Below are positions 1 through 9,629 of a stretch of DNA of 64,000 nucleotides, one piece after another. Made by a program: the position numbers and the translations under genes. Origin of the DNA: Micavibrio sp. GTDB taxonomy: Bacteria > Pseudomonadota > Alphaproteobacteria > Micavibrionales > UBA2020. The notes under the pieces were generated by a model, which saw nothing but the letters and a program-made list of their open reading frames with translations, did not search any database and was not told the origin of the DNA. Numbering within the stretch: the first letter of the stretch is position 1; each line of letters starts with the position of its first letter. Location: positions 371,290-435,289 of the forward strand of contig JAPWJZ010000008.1 of assembly GCA_028283745.1 (NCBI GenBank), in the 5' to 3' direction.

Positions 1-300
1 GGTCGACAGGGCGCCGTATTGCGCGGCCGGGGCCTGCGGCTTGGCGTCTAATCCGTCTTGTAAATTAAGGACTTGGAAGGCGGGGCGGGCGGGCGCGCCG
101 GCGGCAACAACGGTGACGTTGGCATTGGCGGCGGCATTGGCCAGCACGGCGGCATCAGGCGCAGATTCGCCGGAATTATAGGCAAAAATTCCGTAGACGG
201 CGGCAAGCGCCAGTGCAGGAATAACCACGTGACGCAGGCCTAAACGGCGCTTGCGGAACAATCTTGTACGGGGGGCGGTGAAATATCTCAACGTCGTCAA
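1..300 (-). CDS. Truncated membrane-anchored protein (N-terminal part only)
   Basis: The reverse strand is open from a likely TTG start at 300 to the window edge, so only about the first 100 residues are visible. They show a basic N-terminus (a run of Arg and Lys around residues 11-19), one hydrophobic segment (about residues 23-41, HVVIPALALAAVYGIFAY), then an Ala- and Pro-rich region. This is the pattern of an inner-membrane signal anchor with a periplasmic stalk, as in many envelope proteins including LysM/M23 types. No catalytic domain is in view, so no function is assigned. An in-frame TAA lies just upstream, which limits the start to TTG 300 or a later codon such as the GTG inside the hydrophobic segment. 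It is transcribed divergently from fabI. Confidence 0.5.
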   Translation of the reverse strand, partial: MTTLRYFTAPRTRLFRKRRLGLRHVVIPALALAAVYGIFAYNSGESAPDAAVLANAAANANVTVVAAGAPARPAFQVLNLQDGLDAKPQAPAAQYGALST

Positions 301-700
301 ACCTTGTTTTGTTACCGGGCTTTGTTATTGGCCGAGCTTTAGATGGCAGGCCGTATTTTTACGTGTTGGCGGGGCCGATTGAACACAAGAACAGGCGTGA
401 TGGCAAGCCCGAATGAATAACTGAATGATGCACAGTTGCTACATAATATAATTAAATCATTGAAGCAGTTCAAAGAAAATGACATGCGGTGTGCCATAAC
501 TTTGAACTCTTTTTTACAGTTTAATTGCCATATTCGCGAGCGATCTTTTTTTGTTCTCATTCGGCGCTGTATGGGCGGGCGTGAAGCCGGCTTCAGAAAC
601 GCTACACATATATATATAGGTATGGACGCAATAAAATATAATTGTGTAGGATGCCGCAACAACATTCCGAAACCATATCCATTCAGTAGAAGATTCCCCC
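301..700. other. AT-rich divergent intergenic region
   Basis: These 400 bases separate the truncated reverse-strand gene from fabI. The stretch is clearly richer in A and T than its surroundings, with runs such as ataatataattaaatca near 445-461 and tatatatatagg near 608-619, and probably holds promoters for both directions. Open frames on both strands here have no ribosome binding site and no recognisable protein features. I see no clear operator or RNA. Confidence 0.5.
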
Positions 701-1564
701 ATGCAAAGCCCCTCCCAAGAAAATGACGCCATGACGCAAGTAAGCACGCTCATGAAAGGCAAGCGCGGCCTTGTAATGGGTGTCGCGAACGACCGTTCCA
801 TCGCCTGGGGTATTGCGGAAATGGCGCATCGCCATGGCGCGGAGCTTGGTTTCACCTTCCAGGGCGACGCCCTTGAAAAGCGTGTGCGCCCGCTGGCGGA
901 ATCGATCCAGTCGAAACTGGTGCTGCCCTGCGACGTGACCGACCACAAATCCATCGACGCGACGTTTGCCGCCGTTGAAAAGGAATGGGGCGGGCTTGAT
1001 TTCGTCGTTCACGCCATCGCCTATTCCGACAAAAACGAGCTGGATGGCCTTTACCTCAACACCACCCGCGAAAACTTTTTGAAGACGATGGATATTTCCG
1101 TCTATTCCTTCACCGCCGTCGCGCAGCGCGCGGTACCGCTGATGAAGAACGGCGGCAGCCTGATTACCATGACCTACCACGGCGCAGAACGCGTGATGCC
1201 GCATTACAACGTCATGGGTGTTGCCAAGGCGGCGCTGGAAGCTTCCGTGCGCTACCTTGCCAGCGACATTGGCCCGCAGGGCATTCGCGTCAACGCCATC
1301 AGCGCAGGCCCCATCAAGACGCTTGCGGCCTCCGGCATTGGTGATTTCCGCTATATCCTGAAATGGAATGAATTGAACTCCCCCCTTCGCCGTAACGTCA
1401 CGACGCAGGATGTCGGCGGCGCCGGCCTGTTCCTGCTCAGCGACCTTGGCGCGGGCGTGACCGGCGAAGTGATGTATGTCGACAGCGGCTACAACACCAT
1501 CGGCATGGTCGCGGTGGACAGCGCAAAGCAGACCGCCGAATTGCTGAACGGCATTTCAGGTTGA
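701..1564 (+). CDS. fabI: Enoyl-[acyl-carrier-protein] reductase (NADH), FabI
   Basis: FabI catalyses the last step of each cycle of type II fatty acid elongation, reducing trans-2-enoyl-ACP with NADH. The protein is an SDR-fold enzyme with the divergent FabI nucleotide-binding motif (GVANDRSIAWG, about residues 27-37). The FabI active-site set is present: Tyr159, Tyr169 and Lys176, the latter two in Y-x6-K spacing, matching Tyr146/Tyr156/Lys163 of E. coli FabI with a constant offset. ATG 701 has a purine-rich AGAAGA upstream. A second in-frame ATG at 731 gives the more usual short N-terminus (MTQVSTLMKGKRG) and may be the real start. Length fits the family. A VOC-protein gene follows within 10 bases, suggesting co-transcription with it and aroC. 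Confidence 0.96.
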   Translation: MQSPSQENDAMTQVSTLMKGKRGLVMGVANDRSIAWGIAEMAHRHGAELGFTFQGDALEKRVRPLAESIQSKLVLPCDVTDHKSIDATFAAVEKEWGGLDFVVHAIAYSDKNELDGLYLNTTRENFLKTMDISVYSFTAVAQRAVPLMKNGGSLITMTYHGAERVMPHYNVMGVAKAALEASVRYLASDIGPQGIRVNAISAGPIKTLAASGIGDFRYILKWNELNSPLRRNVTTQDVGGAGLFLLSDLGAGVTGEVMYVDSGYNTIGMVAVDSAKQTAELLNGISG

Positions 1565-1571
1565 TGCAGCC

Positions 1572-1922
1572 TTGAAAATCCGCACCGTCTATTTCAAGGT
1601 TTCGGATATTGAAAGGGCCTCGGCCTTCTGGTCGGGCTTTCTGGGGCTTGAGCCGCATAAAACGTTTGAAATCTGGCATGAATTTGTCGTGAACGGCACG
1701 CGCCTCGGCCTGTTGCTGAACGACATGGGCGACGGCTTTACGGGTTCCGGCTGCGTGCCGGTCTTTGAATTTCCCGATGATGAAATTCCGGCCTACATCG
1801 CCCGCGCCAAAAGCCTCGGCGCCACCGTGGTGGCGGACGGGCTTGAAGATGCGAACATGAGATCCATCGTCTTCGCAACGCCAGACGGGCATGAGTTCGA
1901 AATCACAAAACACCACGACTAA
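1572..1922 (+). CDS. VOC (glyoxalase/bleomycin-resistance fold) family protein
   Basis: A 116-residue single-module protein with the beta-alpha-beta-beta-beta pattern of the vicinal oxygen chelate superfamily. The N-terminal strand ([16 protein letters not shown]) and the C-terminal strand ([12 protein letters not shown]) are typical. The His and Glu of the terminal PDGHEFEI segment are positioned like metal ligands of this fold, but metal binding and substrate cannot be told from sequence. The start is TTG 1572, seven bases after the fabI stop; no in-frame ATG fits the conserved first strand. The gene sits between fabI and aroC, 13 bases before the aroC ATG, so it is probably part of the same transcript. 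Members include lactoylglutathione lyases and dioxygenases; I assign only the superfamily. Confidence 0.82.
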   Translation: MKIRTVYFKVSDIERASAFWSGFLGLEPHKTFEIWHEFVVNGTRLGLLLNDMGDGFTGSGCVPVFEFPDDEIPAYIARAKSLGATVVADGLEDANMRSIVFATPDGHEFEITKHHD

Positions 1923-1935
1923 AAGGATAACGGAA

Positions 1936-3018
<1,083 letters not shown>

Positions 3019-3131
3019 TCGCCGCGCCGCGGGGCGCCGTGCTTGCAATAACGCGCGTTATAAATTTTCGAGTCAAATCAGATTCTTGAATGCGCTTGTT
3101 GAAGTGAATCCGAATCGGGGACTCGCAAGCG

Positions 3132-3171
3132 TATGGGATTGTTGTGTAAATTTTTTACACGATTCCCCATA
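3132..3171. promoter_or_regulatory. Extended inverted repeat downstream of aroC
   Basis: A perfect 7-base palindrome pair (GTGTAAA at 3144-3150, TTTACAC at 3154-3160) sits inside a longer imperfect inverted repeat whose outer arms are TATGGG (3132-3137) and CCCCATA (3165-3171). As DNA it looks like a repressor operator; as RNA it would form one long stem. There is no T-run after it, so it is not a standard terminator. Which of these it is cannot be decided from sequence. Confidence 0.45.
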
Positions 3172-3177
3172 ACATAA

Positions 3178-3397
3178 ATCAATATGCTCCGGCCGAGACT
3201 AGCCAAAATATTGATATTAAAAGGGAATAATGGCCTCAAAAGCCCTTCCAAAAAAGGACTCGACTCTTATCCACAGAGGCTTGAAACTCTGACTCAAGGA
3301 AAAGCGCCGGTCCAGTACGCTGGCTCCGACGCTTCCCCCTTAATACTTCGCTTCGATGATATTGCCCCATGTGTTTCCGCGCATGGGGCTTTTTTTT
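3178..3397 (+). ncRNA. Candidate structured RNA upstream of sppA, ending in an intrinsic terminator
   Basis: The 509-base gap between aroC and sppA has no supported gene. Its second half has a series of potential RNA structures: ATCAATAT (3178-3185) with ATATTGAT (3208-3215); CAGAG (3274-3278) with CTCTG (3287-3291), whose loop contains CTTGA (3280-3284) able to pair with TCAAG (3294-3298), an H-type pseudoknot; a hairpin from AAGCG (3302-3306) to CGCTT (3330-3334) with an inner CCAG/CTGG stem; and the terminator at 3364-3397. CAATAT (3180-3185) could also pair with ATATTG (3359-3364). This suggests an independent small RNA or a regulatory leader. I do not recognise a known RNA family. The 5' end is uncertain; further stems lie as far upstream as 3069. 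Confidence 0.5.
3364..3397 (+). terminator. Rho-independent terminator
   Basis: GCCCCATG (3364-3371) pairs perfectly with CATGGGGC (3382-3389), followed by eight T residues (3390-3397). It ends about 130 bases before the sppA start, so it closes the candidate RNA rather than a coding gene. Confidence 0.85.
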
Positions 3398-3527
3398 GGC
3401 CGCTTCTTTAAAATCTGTATGCTCTGAATCTGCTGATGAATATATCGGCAAATTATTTGTCGTTCAATCATGAATGATGGGATAAACTCCAGAAAATTTT
3501 AAAGCGCGTTTCCGAAAAGGGATTGAC

Positions 3528-5414
3528 ATGGCGGCCTCAGAAAAAAACATCGACGGACAGATTTACGTGAAAAAGCGCGACGGCTTTCCGTGGAATATCC
3601 TGCGCGGCCTTTACCGGTCCATCTTCGCCATCGGCCTGCTGTTCACCATCAGCCTTGTCCTCTTCACCATTTCCGCCGTGCGCATCCTGAATGCGGAAAG
3701 CAAGCCGCTGCCGGATAAAATGGTCTTGAGCTACACGTTCAAGTCGGGGCTTGAGGAAGTTGTTTCATCGCCGTCGCTCACGCAGCCCTTGCTGCGTCCC
3801 GGCGCAACGCTTAATGAAGTCGTGACCGCCTTGACGGCAGCCGCCAAGGACGACCGCGTCAAAGGCTTCGTTGCAAAAATCGAAGACATGAAGTTCAGCG
3901 TGGCGCAGGTGCAGGAGCTGCGCAATGCCGTCGTCAACTTCCGCAAATCCGGCAAGTTCGCGGAAATTTACGCGGATAGCTATGGCGCGTCCACCGGCGG
4001 CCTCAGCGATTATTACCTTGCAACCGCGTTTGACAAAGTCTGGCTGCAGCCTATTGGCGTTGTCGCCATCAACGGCGTTGCGGCGGAAGTGCCGTTTTTC
4101 CGCGGTTTTCTTGATAAAGTCGGCGTAGAACCGCAATTCGGCCACCGCGGCACCTATAAATCCGCCGTCGAATCCATCACCCTGACGGACATGAGCGCGC
4201 CCGCGAAAGAAGCCATGAGCTCGCTTTTGTCGGACCTTTCCACCCAGATCATCGCCGGCATTGCCGCCGACCGTAAGCTGACAGTTGACGAAGTGCGGGC
4301 GGATATTGACGCCGCGCCCTTCACCGACGACGCGGCGCTGAAAGCCAAGCTGGTTGACCGCCTTGGCTACTATGATGAAATTATCGGCGAGGCAAAGGCG
4401 CGCGCCGGCACCGTCAAGGAAAAAACCGTTGACCTGCTTGATTACAGCGACGATGTGGATGAAAAGAAAAACGGCAGCGCCTTCCACCAGATGATGGTGA
4501 AGGCCGAAAAAGAAAAGGCCGCCAAGGACGGCACGCCGCCCGTTAAAAACAAAATCGCGCTGATCATCGCCGCCGGCGAAATCGCGCAGTTCGGCGGCAC
4601 CCATGCCGCCATCGGCGAAAGCGGTATTCAGGCAGATAAAGTCGCCCGCGCTTTCCGCCAGGTGCAGGACGACCCGGAAGTCGCCGCCGTCGTCTTCCGC
4701 ATCGACAGCCCCGGCGGCTCCCCGGAAGCGTCTGAAACCATTCGCAGGGCCATGATGAAAACGCGCGAAGGCGGCATTCCTGTCATCGTGTCCATGGGCG
4801 GCTATGCCGCGTCGGGCGGGTACTGGGTTGCGACGGGCGCAGACAAAATTGTGGCGCAGCCCGCGACCATCACCGGTTCGATTGGCGTTTTTGGCGGTAA
4901 ATTCGTCGTGCGCGGCCTCATGGACAAGCTGGGCGTCAATGCCGTGACCATTTCCGAAGGCGCGCATGCGGGCATGTGGTCTTCCATCCAAAACTTCAGC
5001 CCCGAAGAAATGGCGCGTTTTGAAGGCACTCTGGACAATATCTACCAGGCTTTCATCAAGCGCGTGATGGATGGCCGCCACATGACGCATGACGAGGTCG
5101 AGGCGATTGCCGAAGGCCGCGTCTGGTCCGGCGAACAGGCGAAAGACCGCAAACTGGTGGACGAGTTGGGCGGCCTAGACCGCGCGGTTGAAGTCGCCAG
5201 GGAAACGGCGAAGCTGGACCCCAAGGCCGACATTCCGCTGGTGGAATACCCCGCCCGCAAAACGACGCTGGAAATGTTCGCGGATATTGCGATTAACGGC
5301 GGCACGCTTGCCCCGAAGATCGAGATTAATGCCGCAGACATCATCGCGTCGCTGCAGCAAAGCGCAAAATCGGAAGGCGCGTTGCTGAAGGCACCCGCGC
5401 TGGATATTCATTAA
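3528..5414 (+). CDS. sppA: Signal peptide peptidase SppA, long (67K) type
   Basis: SppA is an inner-membrane serine/lysine protease that degrades signal peptides left after secretion. The 628-residue protein has a single N-terminal membrane segment (about residues 28-50) and two tandem S49 domains, the layout of the E. coli 67K form. The catalytic pair is visible: Lys211 in the first half (GTYKSAVE) and Ser429 in the second (GGYAASGGYW); the second domain also has RIDSPGGS and TGSIGVFGG. The ATG at 3528 lies after AAAAGGGA. It is a monocistronic-looking gene: a structured RNA with a terminator lies upstream and the next gene is convergent. Confidence 0.95.
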   Translation: MAASEKNIDGQIYVKKRDGFPWNILRGLYRSIFAIGLLFTISLVLFTISAVRILNAESKPLPDKMVLSYTFKSGLEEVVSSPSLTQPLLRPGATLNEVVTALTAAAKDDRVKGFVAKIEDMKFSVAQVQELRNAVVNFRKSGKFAEIYADSYGASTGGLSDYYLATAFDKVWLQPIGVVAINGVAAEVPFFRGFLDKVGVEPQFGHRGTYKSAVESITLTDMSAPAKEAMSSLLSDLSTQIIAGIAADRKLTVDEVRADIDAAPFTDDAALKAKLVDRLGYYDEIIGEAKARAGTVKEKTVDLLDYSDDVDEKKNGSAFHQMMVKAEKEKAAKDGTPPVKNKIALIIAAGEIAQFGGTHAAIGESGIQADKVARAFRQVQDDPEVAAVVFRIDSPGGSPEASETIRRAMMKTREGGIPVIVSMGGYAASGGYWVATGADKIVAQPATITGSIGVFGGKFVVRGLMDKLGVNAVTISEGAHAGMWSSIQNFSPEEMARFEGTLDNIYQAFIKRVMDGRHMTHDEVEAIAEGRVWSGEQAKDRKLVDELGGLDRAVEVARETAKLDPKADIPLVEYPARKTTLEMFADIAINGGTLAPKIEINAADIIASLQQSAKSEGALLKAPALDIH

Positions 5415-5444
5415 CCGGAAATTTCTAATCAGGCGTTTTGCTGA

Positions 5445-6431
5445 TTACGAGTTATAGCCGTGCTTGTCTTTCTGGCTGGGGCGCAGGCCGGCGGAAATGG
5501 TTTCGTTCGCTTCCTGCATGGCAAGAATGCTCATTTGCGACAGGCGGTGAATGCTGCCGCTGCCGGCCCAGAAGCCGCCGTTGCCGCTGTTGTGGTGCGC
5601 AAAGCGCGGGTCGTCCGACCACATAATATCATCCGCTTCATTCGCATCGTCGAAAACGGGCAGCGACCGCAGCGCCTTGTGTGAAAGGTGGGTGCGCGTA
5701 TCGGCCGTGGCGTCATGCGCGGTCGCTGTGGCGGCGTTGCTGTTCTTTGCGGCAGCAGTCGTGCTGTTGCCGTCCGAACCGGAGCCACCGGTGAACTTTT
5801 TATCGAACACGTTATAAATTTCATCCAGCGTGCGCGCCTTGCCTGTCGTGCGGTCGTAGAACACGTTTTTGTTGGCATGCGCAGCATTGGGGAAGATTTG
5901 CGCGCCAATGGCGGTACCGTCATAGTCGCGCGCGTTCAAAAACTTGGCTGCGCCGCCCGCGCCCATGAAGTGGGCAAGGTACAGTTCGGTCGAGCCAATG
6001 TCGCCTTTGGTATGGTCCTGCAGGAAGTCTTTATTCTCGGCGGAATATTCACCGGCCATGCAGGCGGAAATTTCGGGGTTATTGCGCAGGTTTAAAATGG
6101 CGGCCTTGACGTTGCAGTCATCAACGCAGGCCTTGCCGTTCTTCATTTCAATCTTGTCGGCATAATCGCCCAGACCGTATTTATCGCCGTAGCGCTTCAC
6201 CATCGACAGCCAGGTGCCGTCGATAAACTGGTAAAGCCCGCTCGCGCTTGACGATTTGGATTTGGCATTGGGGTCAAAGCTGCTCTCGGTGGAAGCTTTT
6301 TCCATCAGGAAGGCGAAATCAACCCCCGTCTTGGCCGAGGCCTTTTGCACCGCCTGAATGACCCGGCTTGATGCAACGCCTTGATATTTCTGGGCTATCT
6401 CGGACTGTAATGTCGCGGACATTGATCCCAT
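5445..6431 (-). CDS. Lytic transglycosylase-like (SLT domain) protein
   Basis: A lysozyme-fold SLT domain occupies about residues 15-120: Glu49 in KASTESSFDP is at the catalytic-Glu position, followed by SSASGLYQFIDGTW, the usual ESSGLxQF-type block. Such enzymes cleave the MurNAc-GlcNAc bond of peptidoglycan. No signal peptide is evident, which is unusual for a periplasmic enzyme; export could be by another route or the substrate may be reached during assembly of a cell-wall-spanning machine. The C-terminal third (about residues 230-328) is low-complexity Ala/Thr/Ser-rich. Start chosen at ATG 6431 because AAGGAG lies nine bases upstream; the frame is open for 20 more codons without support. 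It is convergent with sppA. Confidence 0.8.
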   Translation of the reverse strand: MGSMSATLQSEIAQKYQGVASSRVIQAVQKASAKTGVDFAFLMEKASTESSFDPNAKSKSSSASGLYQFIDGTWLSMVKRYGDKYGLGDYADKIEMKNGKACVDDCNVKAAILNLRNNPEISACMAGEYSAENKDFLQDHTKGDIGSTELYLAHFMGAGGAAKFLNARDYDGTAIGAQIFPNAAHANKNVFYDRTTGKARTLDEIYNVFDKKFTGGSGSDGNSTTAAAKNSNAATATAHDATADTRTHLSHKALRSLPVFDDANEADDIMWSDDPRFAHHNSGNGGFWAGSGSIHRLSQMSILAMQEANETISAGLRPSQKDKHGYNS

Positions 6432-6706
6432 AACTTGATACTCCTTAACCCTGCGGGGCCTTTGCGGCCTCCTTAAGGCTAAACTTTGCAAAGGGCGTGC
6501 CAGTTATTAACAAAGCAACATTATTGCCCATAACTGGATTTTCCGTGCTGCCATAGTCTCCAGCGTTGGGGCGGCCGGATTGGCCAATTGTGCCTTCGCT
6601 AAAAGAGGGGGGCGTGTACTCCCCCGCTGAAAATGCTATTTTATCCGGGCAGCGGTCTATCTCTGCCGCCCCGAATTCTTTGCGCCATATATAAGGAGCC
6701 AGCCCC

Positions 6707-8494
6707 ATGTACCACGCCCCCTTGAAAGACATGCGTTTTGTCCTCCGCGAAATCGCCGGGATGGAAGACATTGCAACGCTGCCGGGCTACGGCCACGCAA
6801 CGCCCGATGTGGTGGAAGCCGTGCTGGAAGAAGCCGCGCGCCTGTCGGCAGAGGTTTGGGCCCCCACCAACATCAACGGCGACAAGCAGACGTCGAAAAT
6901 TGCGGGCGACGGTGTCAAAACGCCGGACGGCTTCAAGGATGCCTATAAACAGTTCGCCCAAGGCGGCTGGACCGGCGTGACGTGCGAGGAAGAATTCGGC
7001 GGCCAGGCCTTGCCGTGGTCGCTCGGCATGGCTGTCGGCGAAATGTGGCAATCCGCCAACCTTGCGCTTAGCCTGTGCCCGCTGCTGTCGCAGGCCGCGA
7101 TTGAAGCGATTGAAAAGCACGGCACCGACGCGCAGAAAAAAGCCTACCTGCCGAAAATGATTTCCGGTGAATGGACAGGCTCCATGCACCTGACGGAACC
7201 GCAGGCGGGCAGCGACCTTGCCGCCATCCGCACCGTCGCCAAAAAAAACGGCGACCATTACATGATGAAGGGCCAGAAGATTTTCATTACCTGGGGGGAG
7301 CATGACTTTACCCCCAACATCATCCACCTCGTACTTGCCCGCATTGACGGCCTGCCGGAAGGCAACGACGGCCTTGGCTTGTTTATCGTGCCGAAGTTCC
7401 TGCTGAACGCCGATGGCAGCATTGGCGCCCGCAACGACGTGCGCGCGGTATCGCTGGAACACAAGCTTGGCATTCACGGGTCGCCCACCTGCGTCATGAT
7501 GTACGGCGAGCATGACGGCGCCATTGGTTATCTGGTCGGTGAAGAAGGCAAGGGCCTTCGCAACATGTTCACCATGATGAACAACGCGCGCCTCGGCGTG
7601 GGGCAGCAGGGCGTGGCCCTGGCGGAAGCTGCCTACCAGCACGCGCTGGCCTACGCCAAGGACCGCGTGCAGGGCACCAAGCTTGGCGATAAGTCCGGCA
7701 AGCGCGTCGCCATCATCGAGCATCCGGACGTCCGCCGCATGCTGCTGACGATGAAGGCGAATACCGAAGCCTCGCGCGCGCTTACCTATTACGCGGGCGG
7801 CATGGTCGACCGCATGCGCCGCGGCACGGATGAAAAAGAGAAGGAAGCGGCGGCTCTCCGCGCTGATCTTTTGGTGCCGCTGGTGAAGGCATGGTCTACC
7901 GACCTTGCGGTTGAAACGGCATCCACCGGCCTGCAAATCCATGGCGGCATGGGTTTTATCGAAGAAACCGGCGCGGCGCAATTCTACCGCGATGCCCGCA
8001 TCCTGCCGATTTATGAAGGCACCAACGGCATTCAGGCCAATGACCTTGTCTTCCGCAAGGTATTGCGCGACGGCGGGGCGGAGGCCAAACGCTTCCTTGA
8101 TGAAATGAAAGCCTTCGTCAAAGGTTTCGCCGGCAAGCCGAGCGATGATCTTGACGCTATTTCAGGCGCGCTTTCCGCCGCTGTCGCCACTCTTGAGGAA
8201 ACCACGGGCTGGATGATTGCGAACGCTAAATCGAACACCGACGCCATGGCGGCTTCCGCCGTGCCGTACCTGCGCCAGTTTTCGCTGGTCGCGGGCGGTT
8301 ACATGATGGCGCGCATGGCCTTCGCCGCGTACGATGCTTTGAACCAGTCGGGCGATGAGGCGGATTTTTACAATACCAAGCTCATTACCGCGCGCTTCTT
8401 TGCCGAAGCGCTGCTGCCTTATGTGCATGGCTTGACCGCCCCTATCAAGGGCGGTCATAAAACCGCCTGCCAGATTGCCAACGACCAGTTCTAA
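6707..8494 (+). CDS. Acyl-CoA dehydrogenase, long FadE/DmdC-like type
   Basis: A 595-residue FAD-dependent acyl-CoA dehydrogenase, which introduces a trans-2 double bond into an acyl-CoA and passes electrons to ETF. Domains in order are the N-terminal helical region, the middle beta domain with MHLTEPQAGSDL, the C-terminal helical domain with GGMGFIEE, the PIYEGTNGIQ segment carrying the catalytic Glu, and an extra C-terminal helical domain of about 120 residues. This longer architecture is shared by alphaproteobacterial acyl-CoA dehydrogenases, including 3-methylmercaptopropionyl-CoA dehydrogenase DmdC. No dmd or beta-oxidation partner is adjacent, so the chain-length or substrate preference is unknown. 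ATG 6707 has AAGGAG nine bases upstream. Confidence 0.93.
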   Translation: MYHAPLKDMRFVLREIAGMEDIATLPGYGHATPDVVEAVLEEAARLSAEVWAPTNINGDKQTSKIAGDGVKTPDGFKDAYKQFAQGGWTGVTCEEEFGGQALPWSLGMAVGEMWQSANLALSLCPLLSQAAIEAIEKHGTDAQKKAYLPKMISGEWTGSMHLTEPQAGSDLAAIRTVAKKNGDHYMMKGQKIFITWGEHDFTPNIIHLVLARIDGLPEGNDGLGLFIVPKFLLNADGSIGARNDVRAVSLEHKLGIHGSPTCVMMYGEHDGAIGYLVGEEGKGLRNMFTMMNNARLGVGQQGVALAEAAYQHALAYAKDRVQGTKLGDKSGKRVAIIEHPDVRRMLLTMKANTEASRALTYYAGGMVDRMRRGTDEKEKEAAALRADLLVPLVKAWSTDLAVETASTGLQIHGGMGFIEETGAAQFYRDARILPIYEGTNGIQANDLVFRKVLRDGGAEAKRFLDEMKAFVKGFAGKPSDDLDAISGALSAAVATLEETTGWMIANAKSNTDAMAASAVPYLRQFSLVAGGYMMARMAFAAYDALNQSGDEADFYNTKLITARFFAEALLPYVHGLTAPIKGGHKTACQIANDQF

Positions 8495-8525
8495 AAAAAC
8501 ACGCGCGTCCGGAAAGGCGTAACCC

Positions 8526-9098
8526 ATGGCCTGGCTGCCGTATATCAACATGGCTATTTTCTGGCTCGCGGTATGGCTGCTGCTGTGGAATTTGTACATC
8601 GTCGTCTTTAACCGTGGCGTGCCGAATATCCGCACCGCGCCCGCCATCCGCAAAAAAATCATCCAGCTGTTAAAGGAAGATGCGAAACGGCATACAGCCG
8701 CGCCGTACAAGGTCATCGACATCGGCTCCGGCAATGGCCAGTTCACGCGCGAAATTGCGCGGGCGCTGCCGCATGCCCGCGTAACGGGCATTGAAATTTC
8801 GCGCCAGTCCTATTGGTGGTCAATGTGCATAAAGCGCCTGTTCCGCCTGCATAACCTTGACTACAAGCGGGTGGATTTTTTTACCTATGACGTGTCGGAT
8901 GTTGATGCGGTGGTCATGTTCTTCTACCGCCTGCACCGCGTGGCGCAAAAACTGCGGCGCGAATTAAAGCCCGGCACTCTGGTGACATCCAACAAATTCA
9001 AGCTGGGTGACGGCTGGGTGCCGCACGACGTGATCGACGTGAAAACGCTCTATCCGTTCCAGAAAAAACTTTACGTTTATTATAAACCCGAAGCCTGA
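8526..9098 (+). CDS. Membrane-anchored class I SAM-dependent methyltransferase
   Basis: The 190-residue protein begins with a hydrophobic, Trp-rich segment (about residues 2-25) that looks like a membrane anchor. It then has a Rossmann methyltransferase core with motif I VIDIGSGNGQF (about residues 63-73) and an acidic residue after the next strand (VTGIEIS), the usual S-adenosylmethionine contacts. Later strands (VMFFYR, GTLVTSNKF) are poorly conserved, so the substrate is unknown. The ATG at 8526 follows GGAAAGG. The gene starts 31 bases after the acyl-CoA dehydrogenase and may be co-transcribed. Its stop codon directly abuts the stop codon of the convergent next gene. Confidence 0.8.
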   Translation: MAWLPYINMAIFWLAVWLLLWNLYIVVFNRGVPNIRTAPAIRKKIIQLLKEDAKRHTAAPYKVIDIGSGNGQFTREIARALPHARVTGIEISRQSYWWSMCIKRLFRLHNLDYKRVDFFTYDVSDVDAVVMFFYRLHRVAQKLRRELKPGTLVTSNKFKLGDGWVPHDVIDVKTLYPFQKKLYVYYKPEA

Positions 9099-9470
9099 TT
9101 ACCAAAACCGCACATCGAAGGGGTCAACCTTCGGCGGGTAAATGGTGCCGCGCGCGTGTTCCGGCGGCGGCAGCGTCTCCAGAATATCCCCTGCAAACTG
9201 GCGTTCAATGCGCGACAGCACCGCTTCGCTGCAGGTGATGGTGACTTGCGCGTTGCCTTTTGCACCCGGCGTGCTGTGCACGGGTGCTTTCGCAGTGCCG
9301 CTTTGGGCATCGCCGTGCATATGCAGCCAGCGGTCAAGCTTTGCGGCAAAGGCGGCGGCCTGCGCATCCGGCGCACCATCGGGCTTTGTCAGCACGATGG
9401 TGTAATCGTTCAACTGCGGCGTTGCGGCGGCATTGAAGCCGGCGGATTTTTTCTGCGTCCATTTGTCCAT
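9099..9470 (-). CDS. Hypothetical protein
   Basis: About 123 residues, with no recognised family. It shows an N-terminal Lys- and Ala-rich region, a strand-like segment (DYTIVLTK), a central His/Gly/Ala-rich linker, a strand (AQVTITCS) and a C-terminus ending in PFDVRFW. No signal peptide or membrane segment. The ATG at 9470 is used; a GTG two codons upstream (9476) would add Met-Ala. Coding potential is supported mainly by the clean fit between its convergent neighbour, whose stop ends at 9098, and the intergenic region beyond 9480. Function unknown. Confidence 0.55.
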   Translation of the reverse strand: MDKWTQKKSAGFNAAATPQLNDYTIVLTKPDGAPDAQAAAFAAKLDRWLHMHGDAQSGTAKAPVHSTPGAKGNAQVTITCSEAVLSRIERQFAGDILETLPPPEHARGTIYPPKVDPFDVRFW

Positions 9471-9629
9471 GGCCACACTTTATTATCGTTTTCATAGACG
9501 GTCAAGTTGCGGTGCAGCAATCAAAATACAGGGTTTACAGGCGGTTACGGGTCTTTTACGCTAATCAAATCCTTGGCGGGATAGAAACGGCGTGGCTTTG
9601 CAAAAGAACCAACCTTTCAAAAGGCCCCG

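Noticed and set aside
436..726. Forward and reverse frames in the AT-rich gap before fabI
   Set aside because: No ribosome binding site, no recognisable protein features, and overlap with the fabI start region.
3765..5090. 441-codon reverse frame opposite sppA
   Set aside because: Shadow of sppA with biased His/Arg/Gly composition and no support.
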